Shown: positions 28,923 to 37,253, counted from the stretch's first letter. The stretch is 64,000 nt of DNA from Saccharibacillus sp. JS10 (GCF_024436065.1 NZ_JANFNS010000002.1:1041345-1105344), one strand, 5' to 3'. Notes: a model not told the origin generated them from the letters alone. Program-made: numbers and translations.

Positions 28923-30209
28923 TTGAGTACCTCAGGATTTGAACGGACAGCAGAAGGTCGAATTCGGATTCACGTATTACCGACAAAACGTTTTAAAACG
29001 TTCGCTGTTTCTTTATATGCCGGAGCGCCGCTTGCGGAAGAAACAGTAACACCGATCGCTTTAACACCGTTTGTATTACGTCGAGGCAATGCTTCGTATC
29101 CAGAAACGATGCTATTCCGTGAGCGTTTGGAAGAATTGTATGGAGCAGGTTTTGGATTTGACGTGTATAAGCGGGACAACAGCCAAATCGTTCAGTTCCG
29201 TATGGACACGATTAATGACGCGTTCGTAAGTACTGATGAACCGTTATTGGAAAGTTCGCTTGCTTTTCTGGGAGAAACGTTAACGCGTCCTGCTTTGGAA
29301 AATGGCGTGTTCAAATCCAAATTCGTCGATGCCGAGCGTGATAATGTACGTAAAAAGCTCGACTCCATTATCAATAACAAAGCTCGTTATGCCGGAGTAC
29401 GCTGCGTCGAAGAAATGTTTGCCGGCGAATCGTACCGCTTGAATGCACTGGGGAAACGTGAAGCTTTAGAGCATTTGGATGCTGCTGCTTTGCACGAATC
29501 TTATCGTCAGTGGTTGTCGGAAGCAACGCTTGATCTATACGTTGTAGGCGATACCACACTCGATGAAGTTCGAAGTCTGGTGCATAAGTATTTTGATATT
29601 GCAGGTCCCGGGCATACTCCGCATGTATATGAAAAAAGTGCGAAAAACGAAGGCGTAGGCAATCCGCATATCGTCAAAGAAGTGATGGATGTCTCGCAAG
29701 GCAAACTCAATATTGGATTCAAAACATCGATCGATTACAGCGATGATCGCTATGCCTCAGCTTTGGTATATAACGGGATTTTAGGCGGTTATCCGCATTC
29801 CAAGCTGTTCCAGAATGTGCGCGAAAAAGCCAGCCTTGCCTATTATGCTTCTTCGCAATATGAGCCGCATAAAGCTTTCGGTACGATTCAATCCGGTATC
29901 GAGATCAGCAATTATGATCGTGCGCTAGATATCATTCGGGTTCAGCTCGATGCGATGAAAGCGGGCGAAATTACCGAAACCGAACTTCGTCAGACGCAAG
30001 CGATGCTTGGAAATGATTTGCGCGAGATTCGCGACTCGGCATTCCAAATGATTCATCATGATTTTGGAGGACGGTTGTCGGGACGTGAACGCAATGTTTC
30101 TGAATTGATTCAACAAGTAGAGCAAATGACAAGCGAACAAGTCGCAGAAGCGGCTCAAAATTTCCGACTAGACACGATTTACTTTTTGACCGGAAAAGAG
30201 GGGGAATAA
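28923..30209 (+). CDS. ymfF: M16-like protein without zinc motif (YmfF type)
   Basis: Insulinase/pitrilysin-fold protein of 428 aa. The start is TTG 28923, 8 nt after AAGGAG. Where an active M16 enzyme has HxxEH, this one reads TPFVLRRGNASYPE, so the zinc ligands are missing and it is expected to be catalytically inactive. The C-terminal M16 half (GILGGYPHSKLFQNVREKAS, then AYYASSQYEP) is well preserved. It is followed after 2 nt by ymfH, which has the zinc site. M16 proteins of this kind often act as active/inactive heterodimers, and this is the likely job here. Substrate unknown. Confidence 0.88.
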   Translation: MSTSGFERTAEGRIRIHVLPTKRFKTFAVSLYAGAPLAEETVTPIALTPFVLRRGNASYPETMLFRERLEELYGAGFGFDVYKRDNSQIVQFRMDTINDAFVSTDEPLLESSLAFLGETLTRPALENGVFKSKFVDAERDNVRKKLDSIINNKARYAGVRCVEEMFAGESYRLNALGKREALEHLDAAALHESYRQWLSEATLDLYVVGDTTLDEVRSLVHKYFDIAGPGHTPHVYEKSAKNEGVGNPHIVKEVMDVSQGKLNIGFKTSIDYSDDRYASALVYNGILGGYPHSKLFQNVREKASLAYYASSQYEPHKAFGTIQSGIEISNYDRALDIIRVQLDAMKAGEITETELRQTQAMLGNDLREIRDSAFQMIHHDFGGRLSGRERNVSELIQQVEQMTSEQVAEAAQNFRLDTIYFLTGKEGE

Positions 30210-30211
30210 CG

Positions 30212-31492
30212 ATGGAGCGTATTCTATACGAACATTTGCAAGAAACGTTGTATTATGAAAAGTTGGATAACGGTCTTGGCGTGTACGTTCTTCCTAAAGA
30301 AGGTTTTGAAAAAACGTATGCGACGTTCTCGACAAACTATGGATCTGTCGATAATCGTTTCCGCGTTGCCGGTCAATCGGAACACCGCGTACCGGACGGG
30401 ATCGCTCACTTTTTGGAGCATAAAGTATTTGAAGAACCGGATGGCGATGTGTTTTTGAAATTTTCGTCGCAAGGCGCTTCGTCCAACGCTTTTACCAGTT
30501 TCGATCAGACCGTGTATCTGTTCTCGGCAACGAATAATATCGAGCAGAATTTGGAGACATTGATCGACTTTGTGCAAAATCCTTATTTTACGGACGAAAA
30601 CGTAGAAAAAGAAAAAGGCATTATCGGTCAAGAAATTCAAATGTATCAAGATAATCCGGATTGGCGTGTGTACTACGGGCTGATTGAAGCGCTATATCAA
30701 GTGCATCCGGTGCATATCGATATTGCGGGAACGATCGAATCGATCAGCGAGATCACAAAAGAAACATTGTATACGTGCTACGAAACGTTTTATCATCCGA
30801 GCAATATGCTGTTGTTTGTCGTAGGCGGTGTCGATCCCGAGCAAGTAATCGAACAAGTCAAACGCAATCAAGCAGCCAAAAATTATGGTCCGCAAGCCGA
30901 GATCGAACGTTTCTTTGATCCAGAACCCGAAGAAGTTGCGCATGAACGCAAAGAATTGAATCTTCCGGTATCGCTGCCTAAGTGCCTGTTCGGCTTCAAA
31001 GAAGCAGCGCCAAAAGTAAGCGGAACTGAACTGATGAAGCTTGATTTAACGACAGAAGTCATGTTTGATCTGTTGCTGGGAAGCAGCACCCCTCTGTATC
31101 AAAAACTGTATGACGAAGCACTGATTACAGATGGCTTCGGAGGTTCTTTCCGCGCGACGCCTGAATATGCGTTCTCGATTATCGGCGGAGATACACGTGA
31201 TCCGGAATTGTTGATGCAGCGGATTCAAGAAGAATCGGAGAAATTGGCAGAGACCGGTTTTGACGCAAAAGCTTTTGAACGCGCGCGCAAAAAGAAAATC
31301 GGCGGTTATTTGCGGATGCTGAATTCTCCGGAAAATATCGCGCATGAGTTCACCAGTTATAAATTCGCGGGCGGCGATTTGTTCGAGGTACTGGAATTGT
31401 ATGAAAAAATGACGCTAGACGAAGTCAACCAACGTTTGCGTGAGCATATTCGTTGGGATCGCCGCGCGGTATCGATCGTTCGAGGCGCATAA
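30212..31492 (+). CDS. ymfH: M16 family zinc peptidase (YmfH type), partner of YmfF
   Basis: Active member of the M16 pair, 426 aa. The zinc motif HFLEH lies in GIAHFLEHKVFEEPDGD (residues about 67-71), with the Glu region EKGIIGQEIQMYQDNPDW near 133. The segment VMFDLLLGSSTPLYQKLYDEALI belongs to the C-terminal half. It starts 2 nt after ymfF with GAGGGGG inside the ymfF end. In B. subtilis the homologous pair lies in the same place before ymfI; its substrate is not established. Confidence 0.9.
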   Translation: MERILYEHLQETLYYEKLDNGLGVYVLPKEGFEKTYATFSTNYGSVDNRFRVAGQSEHRVPDGIAHFLEHKVFEEPDGDVFLKFSSQGASSNAFTSFDQTVYLFSATNNIEQNLETLIDFVQNPYFTDENVEKEKGIIGQEIQMYQDNPDWRVYYGLIEALYQVHPVHIDIAGTIESISEITKETLYTCYETFYHPSNMLLFVVGGVDPEQVIEQVKRNQAAKNYGPQAEIERFFDPEPEEVAHERKELNLPVSLPKCLFGFKEAAPKVSGTELMKLDLTTEVMFDLLLGSSTPLYQKLYDEALITDGFGGSFRATPEYAFSIIGGDTRDPELLMQRIQEESEKLAETGFDAKAFERARKKKIGGYLRMLNSPENIAHEFTSYKFAGGDLFEVLELYEKMTLDEVNQRLREHIRWDRRAVSIVRGA

Positions 31493-32265
31493 TGGAAAGC
31501 AGCGAAAAAAAAGGGCGGCGCAAGCCGTCCGATATTTGCGTGTTGGTAACAGGAGCTTCCGGCGGCATCGGCTCAGCGATCGCTGAACGTTTTGCCGCAG
31601 ACGGTTGCCGGGTAGCTTTACATTTTTCAAAATCAGCGGAAGCTGTCCGACTTGCGGCAGATCGCTGCGCGTCGATTGGAGCGTCAGAAGTGCTGACTGC
31701 TCGCGCTGATGTCAGTCAACGTGCCGAAGTGTTACGGATGCGAGACGAGTTGAAAGCAGCGGGGTTTATCCCCGATGTGCTCGTCAATAACGCGGGTGTT
31801 GCGCATTATGGGATGTTGCAAGACGTTACCGATGAGGATTGGGACATCGTTATGAATGTGAATCTGAAAGGTACTTTTTTGTGCAGCCAAGCTTTTATGG
31901 GAGAAATGGTTTCTCGCAAATCCGGACGAATCATCAATATGTCGTCGGTATGGGGATTGACCGGAGCTTCTTGCGAAGTGATCTATTCGGCAGCAAAAGG
32001 AGGAATCAATGCTTTTACCAAGGCGCTTGCCAAAGAACTTGCTTTGTCGGGCGTTTCGGTAAATGCGGTGGCTCCGGGAGCAGTACGAACATCGATGTTA
32101 AATACGTTATCAAGTGAAGAGTTACTTTCGCTGGCTGAAGAAATTCCGGCAGGGCGCCTTGCCGAACCCCGTGAAATTGCGGAAACGGTACACTTTTTGG
32201 CTTTACCTGAATCGGGGTATATGACCGGACAAATTTTAAGCCCAAACGGTGGTTGGATTACGTGA
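31492..32265 (+). CDS. ymfI: SDR-family oxidoreductase (FabG-like, YmfI)
   Basis: Short-chain dehydrogenase/reductase of 257 aa. Cofactor motif TGASGGIGSAIAERF near residue 19, NNAGVAHYG near 96, the catalytic Ser in MSSVWG and YxxxK in YSAAKGG (near 163). The C-terminus GQILSPNGGWIT resembles 3-oxoacyl-ACP reductases. The ATG shares one base with the ymfH stop; no strong ribosome binding site is seen, so coupling is likely. NADPH use and substrate are inferred from the family only. Confidence 0.9.
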   Translation: MESSEKKGRRKPSDICVLVTGASGGIGSAIAERFAADGCRVALHFSKSAEAVRLAADRCASIGASEVLTARADVSQRAEVLRMRDELKAAGFIPDVLVNNAGVAHYGMLQDVTDEDWDIVMNVNLKGTFLCSQAFMGEMVSRKSGRIINMSSVWGLTGASCEVIYSAAKGGINAFTKALAKELALSGVSVNAVAPGAVRTSMLNTLSSEELLSLAEEIPAGRLAEPREIAETVHFLALPESGYMTGQILSPNGGWIT

Positions 32266-32301
32266 TTGAAAATGCTTGTGCAAAAATGAAGAATCTGTTT
32301 C

Positions 32302-32330
32302 TTGCGTTTAAACGTCATTTTTAATATCAT
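32302..32330 (+). promoter_or_regulatory. Possible promoter before ymfK
   Basis: TTGCGT (32302-32307), 17 bp, TATCAT (32325-32330). Confidence 0.4.
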
Positions 32331-32407
32331 TAGACGAAGGTTCAGGTCGATACCTTGACTCTAATGTAAGCTTTAAAATTGCGCAGACCACGGAAGAGAG
32401 ATGGATC

Positions 32408-33175
32408 ATGGAAACCAAACAATGGTATATGGAGTATCGCATACATAAGAATCGTCCGGGTCTTCTTGGAGATATTGCGTCGATTCTGGGGATGCTGGAA
32501 GTCAATATTATTACGATCAACGGCGTAGAAGGTCGGACTCGCGGTATGTTGCTGGAGACGACAGACGATGAGAAAATCCAACTGCTCGGCGCTATGCTTA
32601 AAAAAGTCGACAGCGTGACGGTGACTGCTTTGCGTCCACCTAAGCTAGTCGATATTTTGGCTGTTCGCCACGGTAGATATATTGATCGAGATTCGGATGA
32701 CCGCAAAACGTTCCGTTTTACACGTGACGAATTAGGATTATTGGTTGATTTTCTCGGTGAGCTGTTCAAGCGCGAAGGCAATCAGGTCATCGGTCTGCGC
32801 GGAATGCCGCGAGTAGGTAAAACCGAATCGATTATTGCCGGAAGTGTCTGCGCGATGAAGCATTGGACTTTTGTTTCGTCGACGCTACTTCGTCAAACGG
32901 TACGTAGTCAAATGTCGGAAGACGAAATGAATCCAAATAACGTATTCATTATCGATGGAATTGTCAGTACGATTCGTTCGAACGAAAAGCATTATCAATT
33001 GTTGAATGAAATCATGGCAATGCCTTGCACAAAAGTCATCGAGCACCCGGATATTTTTATGCGCGAATCGGATTACGATTATGCTCAATTTGATATGATT
33101 ATCGAACTTCGCAGTACACCAGACGAAGAGATCACATACGATACCTTCGCAACCAGTTATACCGACGATATTTAG
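32408..33175 (+). CDS. ymfK: DUF3388 protein (YmfK): ACT-like domain plus P-loop
   Basis: Protein of 255 aa with no established function. The N-terminal 75 residues look like an ACT domain (YRIHKNRPGLLGDIASILGM, then INGVEGRTRGMLLE), a fold that usually binds small ligands. A P-loop-like GLRGMPRVGKTES occurs near residue 141, followed by VFIIDGIVSTI, which could be a Walker B. The combination suggests a ligand-controlled NTPase, but that is inference. It sits between ymfI and rodZ as in other Bacillales (ymfJ is absent). ATG 32408 follows GGAAGAGAG. Confidence 0.85.
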   Translation: METKQWYMEYRIHKNRPGLLGDIASILGMLEVNIITINGVEGRTRGMLLETTDDEKIQLLGAMLKKVDSVTVTALRPPKLVDILAVRHGRYIDRDSDDRKTFRFTRDELGLLVDFLGELFKREGNQVIGLRGMPRVGKTESIIAGSVCAMKHWTFVSSTLLRQTVRSQMSEDEMNPNNVFIIDGIVSTIRSNEKHYQLLNEIMAMPCTKVIEHPDIFMRESDYDYAQFDMIIELRSTPDEEITYDTFATSYTDDI

Positions 33176-33197
33176 AAAGTGAAGGAGGCTGAACGGA

Positions 33198-34301
33198 ATG
33201 TCCGATTTGGGACAACAGTTAAAAGAAGCTCGTTTGCAAAAAGGGCTATCGCTTGAAGATGTACAGGAAGTCACGAAAATTCGTAAACGCTATTTGGAAG
33301 CGATTGAACAAGGGGACTTTAAAGTCTTGCCAGGAAGCTTCTATGTGCGTGCTTTTATCAAAACCTATGCGGAAGCCGTCGATCTGGACCCTGAAGCTTT
33401 GCTTCAAAACCATCCCAAAGACGTACCTGCTGTTGAAACCGAAAATGTGATGGAGCCCGTATTAACCAAACGCTCCGCACGTACATCCGGAGGAAGCGGT
33501 GGAAATGGCGGCAGCTCTCGTGGCGGTTCCGCGCGCGGAGAAGGCAGCAAAGGACTGTCGACTGCATTGATGTGGACGTTCCCGATCTTAATCTTGCTGA
33601 TTGTAGGGATTGTGTACTTCAACAACACAAAAGATAACAAACCAGAAACAGCAGCGACACCGACAGAAGAGACGGCGACTTCGCAGCAACCTGCGGATAA
33701 TTCGACAGCGGAACCTGCGACAGACGAGACGGCAACTCCACCGGCGACAGGTGGCGGTACGCAAGATCCGACTACGGACACATCTACAGATGAACCGGCG
33801 ACGGATACTCCAGATACCACGACGCCTCCCGCAACAGGAGATACCACAACAGAACCTCCTGCTGACGGAACAGGCACCGATACCGGAACAACCGAAGGAG
33901 ATCCAGCAACACCGGGTACGGATGAAGGTACACAAACCGGTGAAGAAGGAACAGGCGAAACAGCTGGAACACCGAATACAAGTGGTTCGACTATTGTCAC
34001 TCCGGCAGGACAAGAAGGTAAAACAACTGTGTTTAACGCTCAACCTGCACAAGGCGGAGCAGTCAAAGTCACGATCAATGCAAGTGGTTTGAGTTGGTTG
34101 GAAGTGTACCGCGGTAGCACAAGCGGCGAACGTCTGTATTATCAAAATACCGAAGCAGGCGAAGCTTTGACATTTGATTTGGATGCTCAAGGACTGTATA
34201 TCAAATCAGGATATTCTCCTTATACGGATATTCGAATTGATGGTCAACAAATCACCGACGGCAAAACAACTTCGCGTTTCAAAGTCAATTTGACTAATTA
34301 A
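33198..34301 (+). CDS. rodZ: RodZ-like HTH membrane protein (YmfM) with long Thr/Pro-rich linker
   Basis: Bitopic membrane protein linking MreB to the cell-wall elongation machinery. The N-terminal XRE-type HTH (about 1-70, LKEARLQKGLSLEDVQEVTK) is followed by a Gly/Ser/Arg-rich stretch, one transmembrane helix (about 117-137, ALMWTFPILILLIVGIVYF), a low-complexity external linker of roughly 120 residues rich in Thr, Pro, Glu, Asp and Ala, and a C-terminal beta domain (DUF4115, about 275-367, WLEVYRGSTSGERLYY). 367 aa is long for the family because of the linker. AGGAGG lies before the ATG. pgsA follows downstream as in B. subtilis, with yajQ in between. Confidence 0.9.
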   Translation: MSDLGQQLKEARLQKGLSLEDVQEVTKIRKRYLEAIEQGDFKVLPGSFYVRAFIKTYAEAVDLDPEALLQNHPKDVPAVETENVMEPVLTKRSARTSGGSGGNGGSSRGGSARGEGSKGLSTALMWTFPILILLIVGIVYFNNTKDNKPETAATPTEETATSQQPADNSTAEPATDETATPPATGGGTQDPTTDTSTDEPATDTPDTTTPPATGDTTTEPPADGTGTDTGTTEGDPATPGTDEGTQTGEEGTGETAGTPNTSGSTIVTPAGQEGKTTVFNAQPAQGGAVKVTINASGLSWLEVYRGSTSGERLYYQNTEAGEALTFDLDAQGLYIKSGYSPYTDIRIDGQQITDGKTTSRFKVNLTN

Positions 34302-34317
34302 ATAAAGAATGACATCT

Positions 34318-34346
34318 GAAGGGTTCGTGCGAGCACGGACCCTTCG
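34318..34346 (+). repeat. Long hairpin without T-run between rodZ and yajQ
   Basis: GAAGGGTTCGTGC, two-base loop GA, GCACGGACCCTTC: 13 bp with one G-U pair, followed by GCAGGTTGCC, not by T. It is not a standard terminator; it may protect the rodZ 3' end or mark a processing point. Confidence 0.55.
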
Positions 34347-34390
34347 CAGGTTGCCCACACATTATAGGATTTCGGAAAGGAAGATGAATC

Positions 34391-34882
34391 ATGGCTTCAG
34401 AAAGCTCAATGGATATTGTATCCAAGATGGATATGCAAGAATTGAAAAACGCGATCGATCAAGCGGAGCGCGAAATTACAAGTCGTTTTGACTTCAAAGG
34501 GACTAAAACGAATTTTGATTTACAAAAAGATTCGTTGGTTATCGTATCGGACGATGAGTATAAACTAGGCGCGGTTATCGATATTCTTCAATCAAAAATG
34601 ATCAAGCGCGGCGTCCCTTTCAAAAACCTGGAGTTCGGAAAAATCGAATCCGCGTCGCTGAATACGGTTCGTCAAAGTTTGGGACTGAAATCCGGAATCG
34701 AATCGGATAGCTCCAAAAAGATCAACACGTTGATTCGCGATTCCAAATTGAAAGTCAAAAGCCAAATTCAAGGCGATCAAATTCGCGTGACTTCGAAAAG
34801 CAGAGATGATCTGCAAGCTGTAATGAAATTGCTTCGCGAAGCCGATCTGCCGATCGAATTGCAATTCACAAACTTTAAATAA
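34391..34882 (+). CDS. yajQ: YajQ family nucleotide-binding protein
   Basis: Cytoplasmic protein of 163 aa with two RNP-like ferredoxin folds (DUF520). The N-terminal SSMDIVSKMDMQELKNAI and RFDFKGTKTNFDL segments and the C-terminal DDLQAVMKLLREADLPIELQFTNF are typical. Some family members bind cyclic di-GMP or RNA; the role in Firmicutes is unclear. The ATG at 34391 follows AAAGGAAG. In B. subtilis the homologue (yitK) is elsewhere; here it stands between rodZ and pgsA, separated from pgsA by a terminator and a strong promoter. Confidence 0.92.
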   Translation: MASESSMDIVSKMDMQELKNAIDQAEREITSRFDFKGTKTNFDLQKDSLVIVSDDEYKLGAVIDILQSKMIKRGVPFKNLEFGKIESASLNTVRQSLGLKSGIESDSSKKINTLIRDSKLKVKSQIQGDQIRVTSKSRDDLQAVMKLLREADLPIELQFTNFK

Positions 34883-34896
34883 TATTTTTTGAAAAG

Positions 34897-34937
34897 AGTC
34901 TTTTGTTTGCCAGCATGGGAACGAAAGACTTTTTTTG
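34897..34937 (+). terminator. yajQ terminator
   Basis: AGTCTTTTGTT, 12 nt loop, AACGAAAGACT and seven T. Confidence 0.8.
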
Positions 34938-34985
34938 TTGTTTTAACGTATAAAAGGTATAAAGCTGCTAAAGTTGGCAAGCGTT

Positions 34986-35014
34986 TTGACACTGAAAGTT
35001 TCGGATATTATACT
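34986..35014 (+). promoter_or_regulatory. Strong sigma-A promoter of pgsA-cinA
   Basis: Perfect -35 TTGACA (34986-34991), 17 bp, TATACT (35009-35014). Start near 35021, leader about 65 nt. Confidence 0.88.
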
Positions 35015-35085
35015 TGTAACGGCGCGTTAAGATCGTAGACGCATTCGGGTATATATCATGAGACATCGGAAGGAATGAACAAAGA

Positions 35086-35661
35086 ATGAATCTTCCCAAT
35101 CGTATTACATTAAGTCGGATTTTTATGATTCCGATCATGATGGTGTTTTTGCTGGTTGATCTGCCATTTTTACCGGAACCTTTGATCTGGGGAGGCGTCG
35201 AATTAAGCTGGGGGCAACTGATCGCTTGTATCATCTTTATTATCGCTTCGTGTACGGACGGTATCGACGGATACATTGCACGCAGTCGTAATCTCGTTAC
35301 GAACCTCGGTAAACTGATGGACCCGCTAGCCGATAAGTTATTGGTTTCCGCTGCATTTATTTCATTGGTACAAATGGACAAGCTTGCGGCATGGATGGCA
35401 ATCGTGATTATTAGCCGAGAATTTGCGGTAACGGGTCTGCGGCAGATTGCGTTGCTCGACGGATCGGTTATGGCTGCTGGAGCCGGCGGGAAAGTCAAAA
35501 CGGTACTACAGATCGCGGCGATTATCTTTTTGCTACTCAACAACTTGCCTTTCGAGATCTGGAACTTCCCAGCCGCTGAAATTCTCGCTTGGGCGGCAGT
35601 GATCGTGACTGTGTATACGGGAGTCGATTACTTTGTACGCAACCGTAATTTATTAAAATAA
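35086..35661 (+). CDS. pgsA: CDP-diacylglycerol-glycerol-3-phosphate 3-phosphatidyltransferase
   Basis: Integral membrane enzyme that makes phosphatidylglycerol phosphate, the precursor of the main anionic lipids. 191 aa with the complete CDP-alcohol phosphotransferase signature D..DG..AR........G...D...D, seen as TDGIDGYIARSRN and GKLMDPLADK (residues about 64-88). Multiple hydrophobic helices. ATG 35086 with GGAAGGAAT upstream. It forms a unit with cinA, 42 nt downstream. Confidence 0.95.
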   Translation: MNLPNRITLSRIFMIPIMMVFLLVDLPFLPEPLIWGGVELSWGQLIACIIFIIASCTDGIDGYIARSRNLVTNLGKLMDPLADKLLVSAAFISLVQMDKLAAWMAIVIISREFAVTGLRQIALLDGSVMAAGAGGKVKTVLQIAAIIFLLLNNLPFEIWNFPAAEILAWAAVIVTVYTGVDYFVRNRNLLK

Positions 35662-35703
35662 CTTGAGATCTAATTACTTCTCGATACTGGAGTGTGAGAC
35701 ATC

Positions 35704-36969
35704 ATGAAAGCTGAAATCATCGCAGTAGGAACCGAAATTTTGCTAGGACAAATCGTCAATACGAATGCACAATATTTATCGCAAGAATTAGCAGCGATCG
35801 GAATCGACGTCTACTTCCAAACTGTCGTAGGCGATAATAAAGAACGTCTCAAAGAAGCGATTCGTCAAGCACAGAGTCGCGCAGACGTGTTGGTATTTTC
35901 AGGAGGCATCGGTCCAACGCAAGACGATCTGACCAAAGACGCGATTGCCGAGGTGCTTGGACGCGAACTACGTACCGACCGTCCTGCTATGGATAAGTTG
36001 ACCGAATTTTTCGCAGGTCGCGATATTCCAATGACGGAAAATAATAAGCGCCAAGCTCTGGTGATCGACGGCTGTACGCCTTTGGCGAATTCAACAGGTT
36101 TAGCTGTAGGTGTAGCGATCAGTGAAGACTCCCATCATTATATTGTCCTTCCCGGGCCTCCAAGCGAGCTTAAGCCTATGTTTGCCGATGAAGCGAAGCC
36201 GTGGCTTCTTCATCAAGTGCTGACAGGTGAAATGCCAATCTATTCGCGGATTTTGAAATTTGCGGGAATCGGCGAATCGGCTCTCGAAGATAAACTGCTG
36301 GATTTGATCGACGCACAGACCGATCCGACGATTGCGCCTTATGCCAAAGAAGGCGAAGTGGCTATTCGTTTATCGACCAAAGCGGAAGATATTCAAGAAG
36401 CCAATACCAAGCTCGATACGTTGGAAGTTCAAATTCAAAGTCGCCTTGCCGAGCACATGTATGCCAATGAAGATGTTCCGATTGAAGAAACGATCGTTAA
36501 AATGATGGCGGATCTCGGATTGACGCTCAGCGCCGCGGAAAGTTGCACAGGCGGTATGGTCATGCAAAGCCTGACTTCTATCCCGGGGAGTGCGGCAATA
36601 CTTCGCGGCGGTATTGTCTGCTATTCCAACGAAATGAAAGAAAAGCTTCTGCATGTCCCGCACGAGTATCTTGAAGGGGACGATGCGCCCGGCGCGGTTA
36701 GCCGGGAAGTGGCAGAAGTATTAGCGGAGCAAGTTCGCATCATCACCGATTCTGATTTTGGATTGTCGGTTACCGGTGTAGCAGGTCCGGGATTTTCGGA
36801 GCGCAAGCCTGCGGGATTAGTATATATCGGGATTGCCCAAAAGGGCGGCGATACCGAAGTGTTCGAACTTCAAATCAAAGGCAATCGGAGCACGGTTCGC
36901 AAACGTTCGACCAAAACGTTGTTGTACCGCTTATGGAGACGTTTGGTACAAGTCGAAAAAAAATCGTAG
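35704..36969 (+). CDS. cinA: Competence/damage-inducible protein CinA
   Basis: 421 aa protein with an N-terminal MoCF-like domain (about 1-170; AEIIAVGTEILLGQIVNTN, VFSGGIGPTQDDLTKDA) and a C-terminal CinA domain (about 260-415; LGLTLSAAESCTGGMV, SVTGVAGPG) with nicotinamide-nucleotide amidase activity in other bacteria; the N-terminal part is an ADP-ribose pyrophosphatase in some. It stands before recA as in many Firmicutes, but here a promoter, a terminator and the LexA-controlled recA promoter lie in the 284 nt between them. Confidence 0.94.
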   Translation: MKAEIIAVGTEILLGQIVNTNAQYLSQELAAIGIDVYFQTVVGDNKERLKEAIRQAQSRADVLVFSGGIGPTQDDLTKDAIAEVLGRELRTDRPAMDKLTEFFAGRDIPMTENNKRQALVIDGCTPLANSTGLAVGVAISEDSHHYIVLPGPPSELKPMFADEAKPWLLHQVLTGEMPIYSRILKFAGIGESALEDKLLDLIDAQTDPTIAPYAKEGEVAIRLSTKAEDIQEANTKLDTLEVQIQSRLAEHMYANEDVPIEETIVKMMADLGLTLSAAESCTGGMVMQSLTSIPGSAAILRGGIVCYSNEMKEKLLHVPHEYLEGDDAPGAVSREVAEVLAEQVRIITDSDFGLSVTGVAGPGFSERKPAGLVYIGIAQKGGDTEVFELQIKGNRSTVRKRSTKTLLYRLWRRLVQVEKKS

Positions 36970-36984
36970 AATCTGCTTCTGCGT

Positions 36985-37013
36985 TTGACCCGCAATATCG
37001 AATTTGATACAAT
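36985..37013 (+). promoter_or_regulatory. Sigma-A promoter directly after cinA
   Basis: TTGACC (36985-36990), 17 bp, TACAAT (37008-37013). It starts only about 16 nt after the cinA stop codon and points to recA. Confidence 0.7.
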
Positions 37014-37019
37014 AAGAGT

Positions 37020-37063
37020 ACGGAAGAACCGCTGGCAAACCACAGACTGCCTGCGGTTTTTTT
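37020..37063 (+). ncRNA. Putative very short terminated RNA between cinA and recA
   Basis: Transcription from the promoter at 36985-37013 would start near 37020 and meet an intrinsic terminator at 37027-37063 (AACCGC-T-GGCA, loop of ten, TGCC-T-GCGGTT, seven T). The product would be only about 44 nt. It is either a small RNA, a conditional leader of recA, or a terminator for cinA that happens to have a promoter before it. Confidence 0.4.
37027..37063 (+). terminator. Intrinsic terminator between cinA and recA
   Basis: Stem AACCGC/GCGGTT and GGCA/TGCC separated by one T-T mismatch, followed by seven T. It closes cinA transcripts as well as the short transcript. Confidence 0.85.
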
Positions 37064-37142
37064 GTGGACTGGGGGGCTTTTTTAGTTCCGACTTGGAGTT
37101 TGTCCGAGGCAAATTCCAAGATTCTGCGTTTCTAAAAAAATA

Positions 37143-37156
37143 CGAATATATGTTCG
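37143..37156 (+). promoter_or_regulatory. LexA (SOS) box of recA
   Basis: CGAATATATGTTCG differs at one position from the Bacillus consensus CGAAC-N4-GTTCG. It lies 8 nt upstream of the recA -35 element. Confidence 0.8.
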
Positions 37157-37164
37157 AAAAACGC

Positions 37165-37193
37165 TTGGCAAACTCTGTGAAAAGCAGTATAAT
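37165..37193 (+). promoter_or_regulatory. recA promoter
   Basis: TTGGCA (37165-37170), 17 bp, TATAAT (37188-37193). Confidence 0.85.
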
Positions 37194-37253
37194 AAAGGTA
37201 TAGAAAAGATGTAATGAACAGAAATCATACTAATAGATAAGGGTGTGGATATA

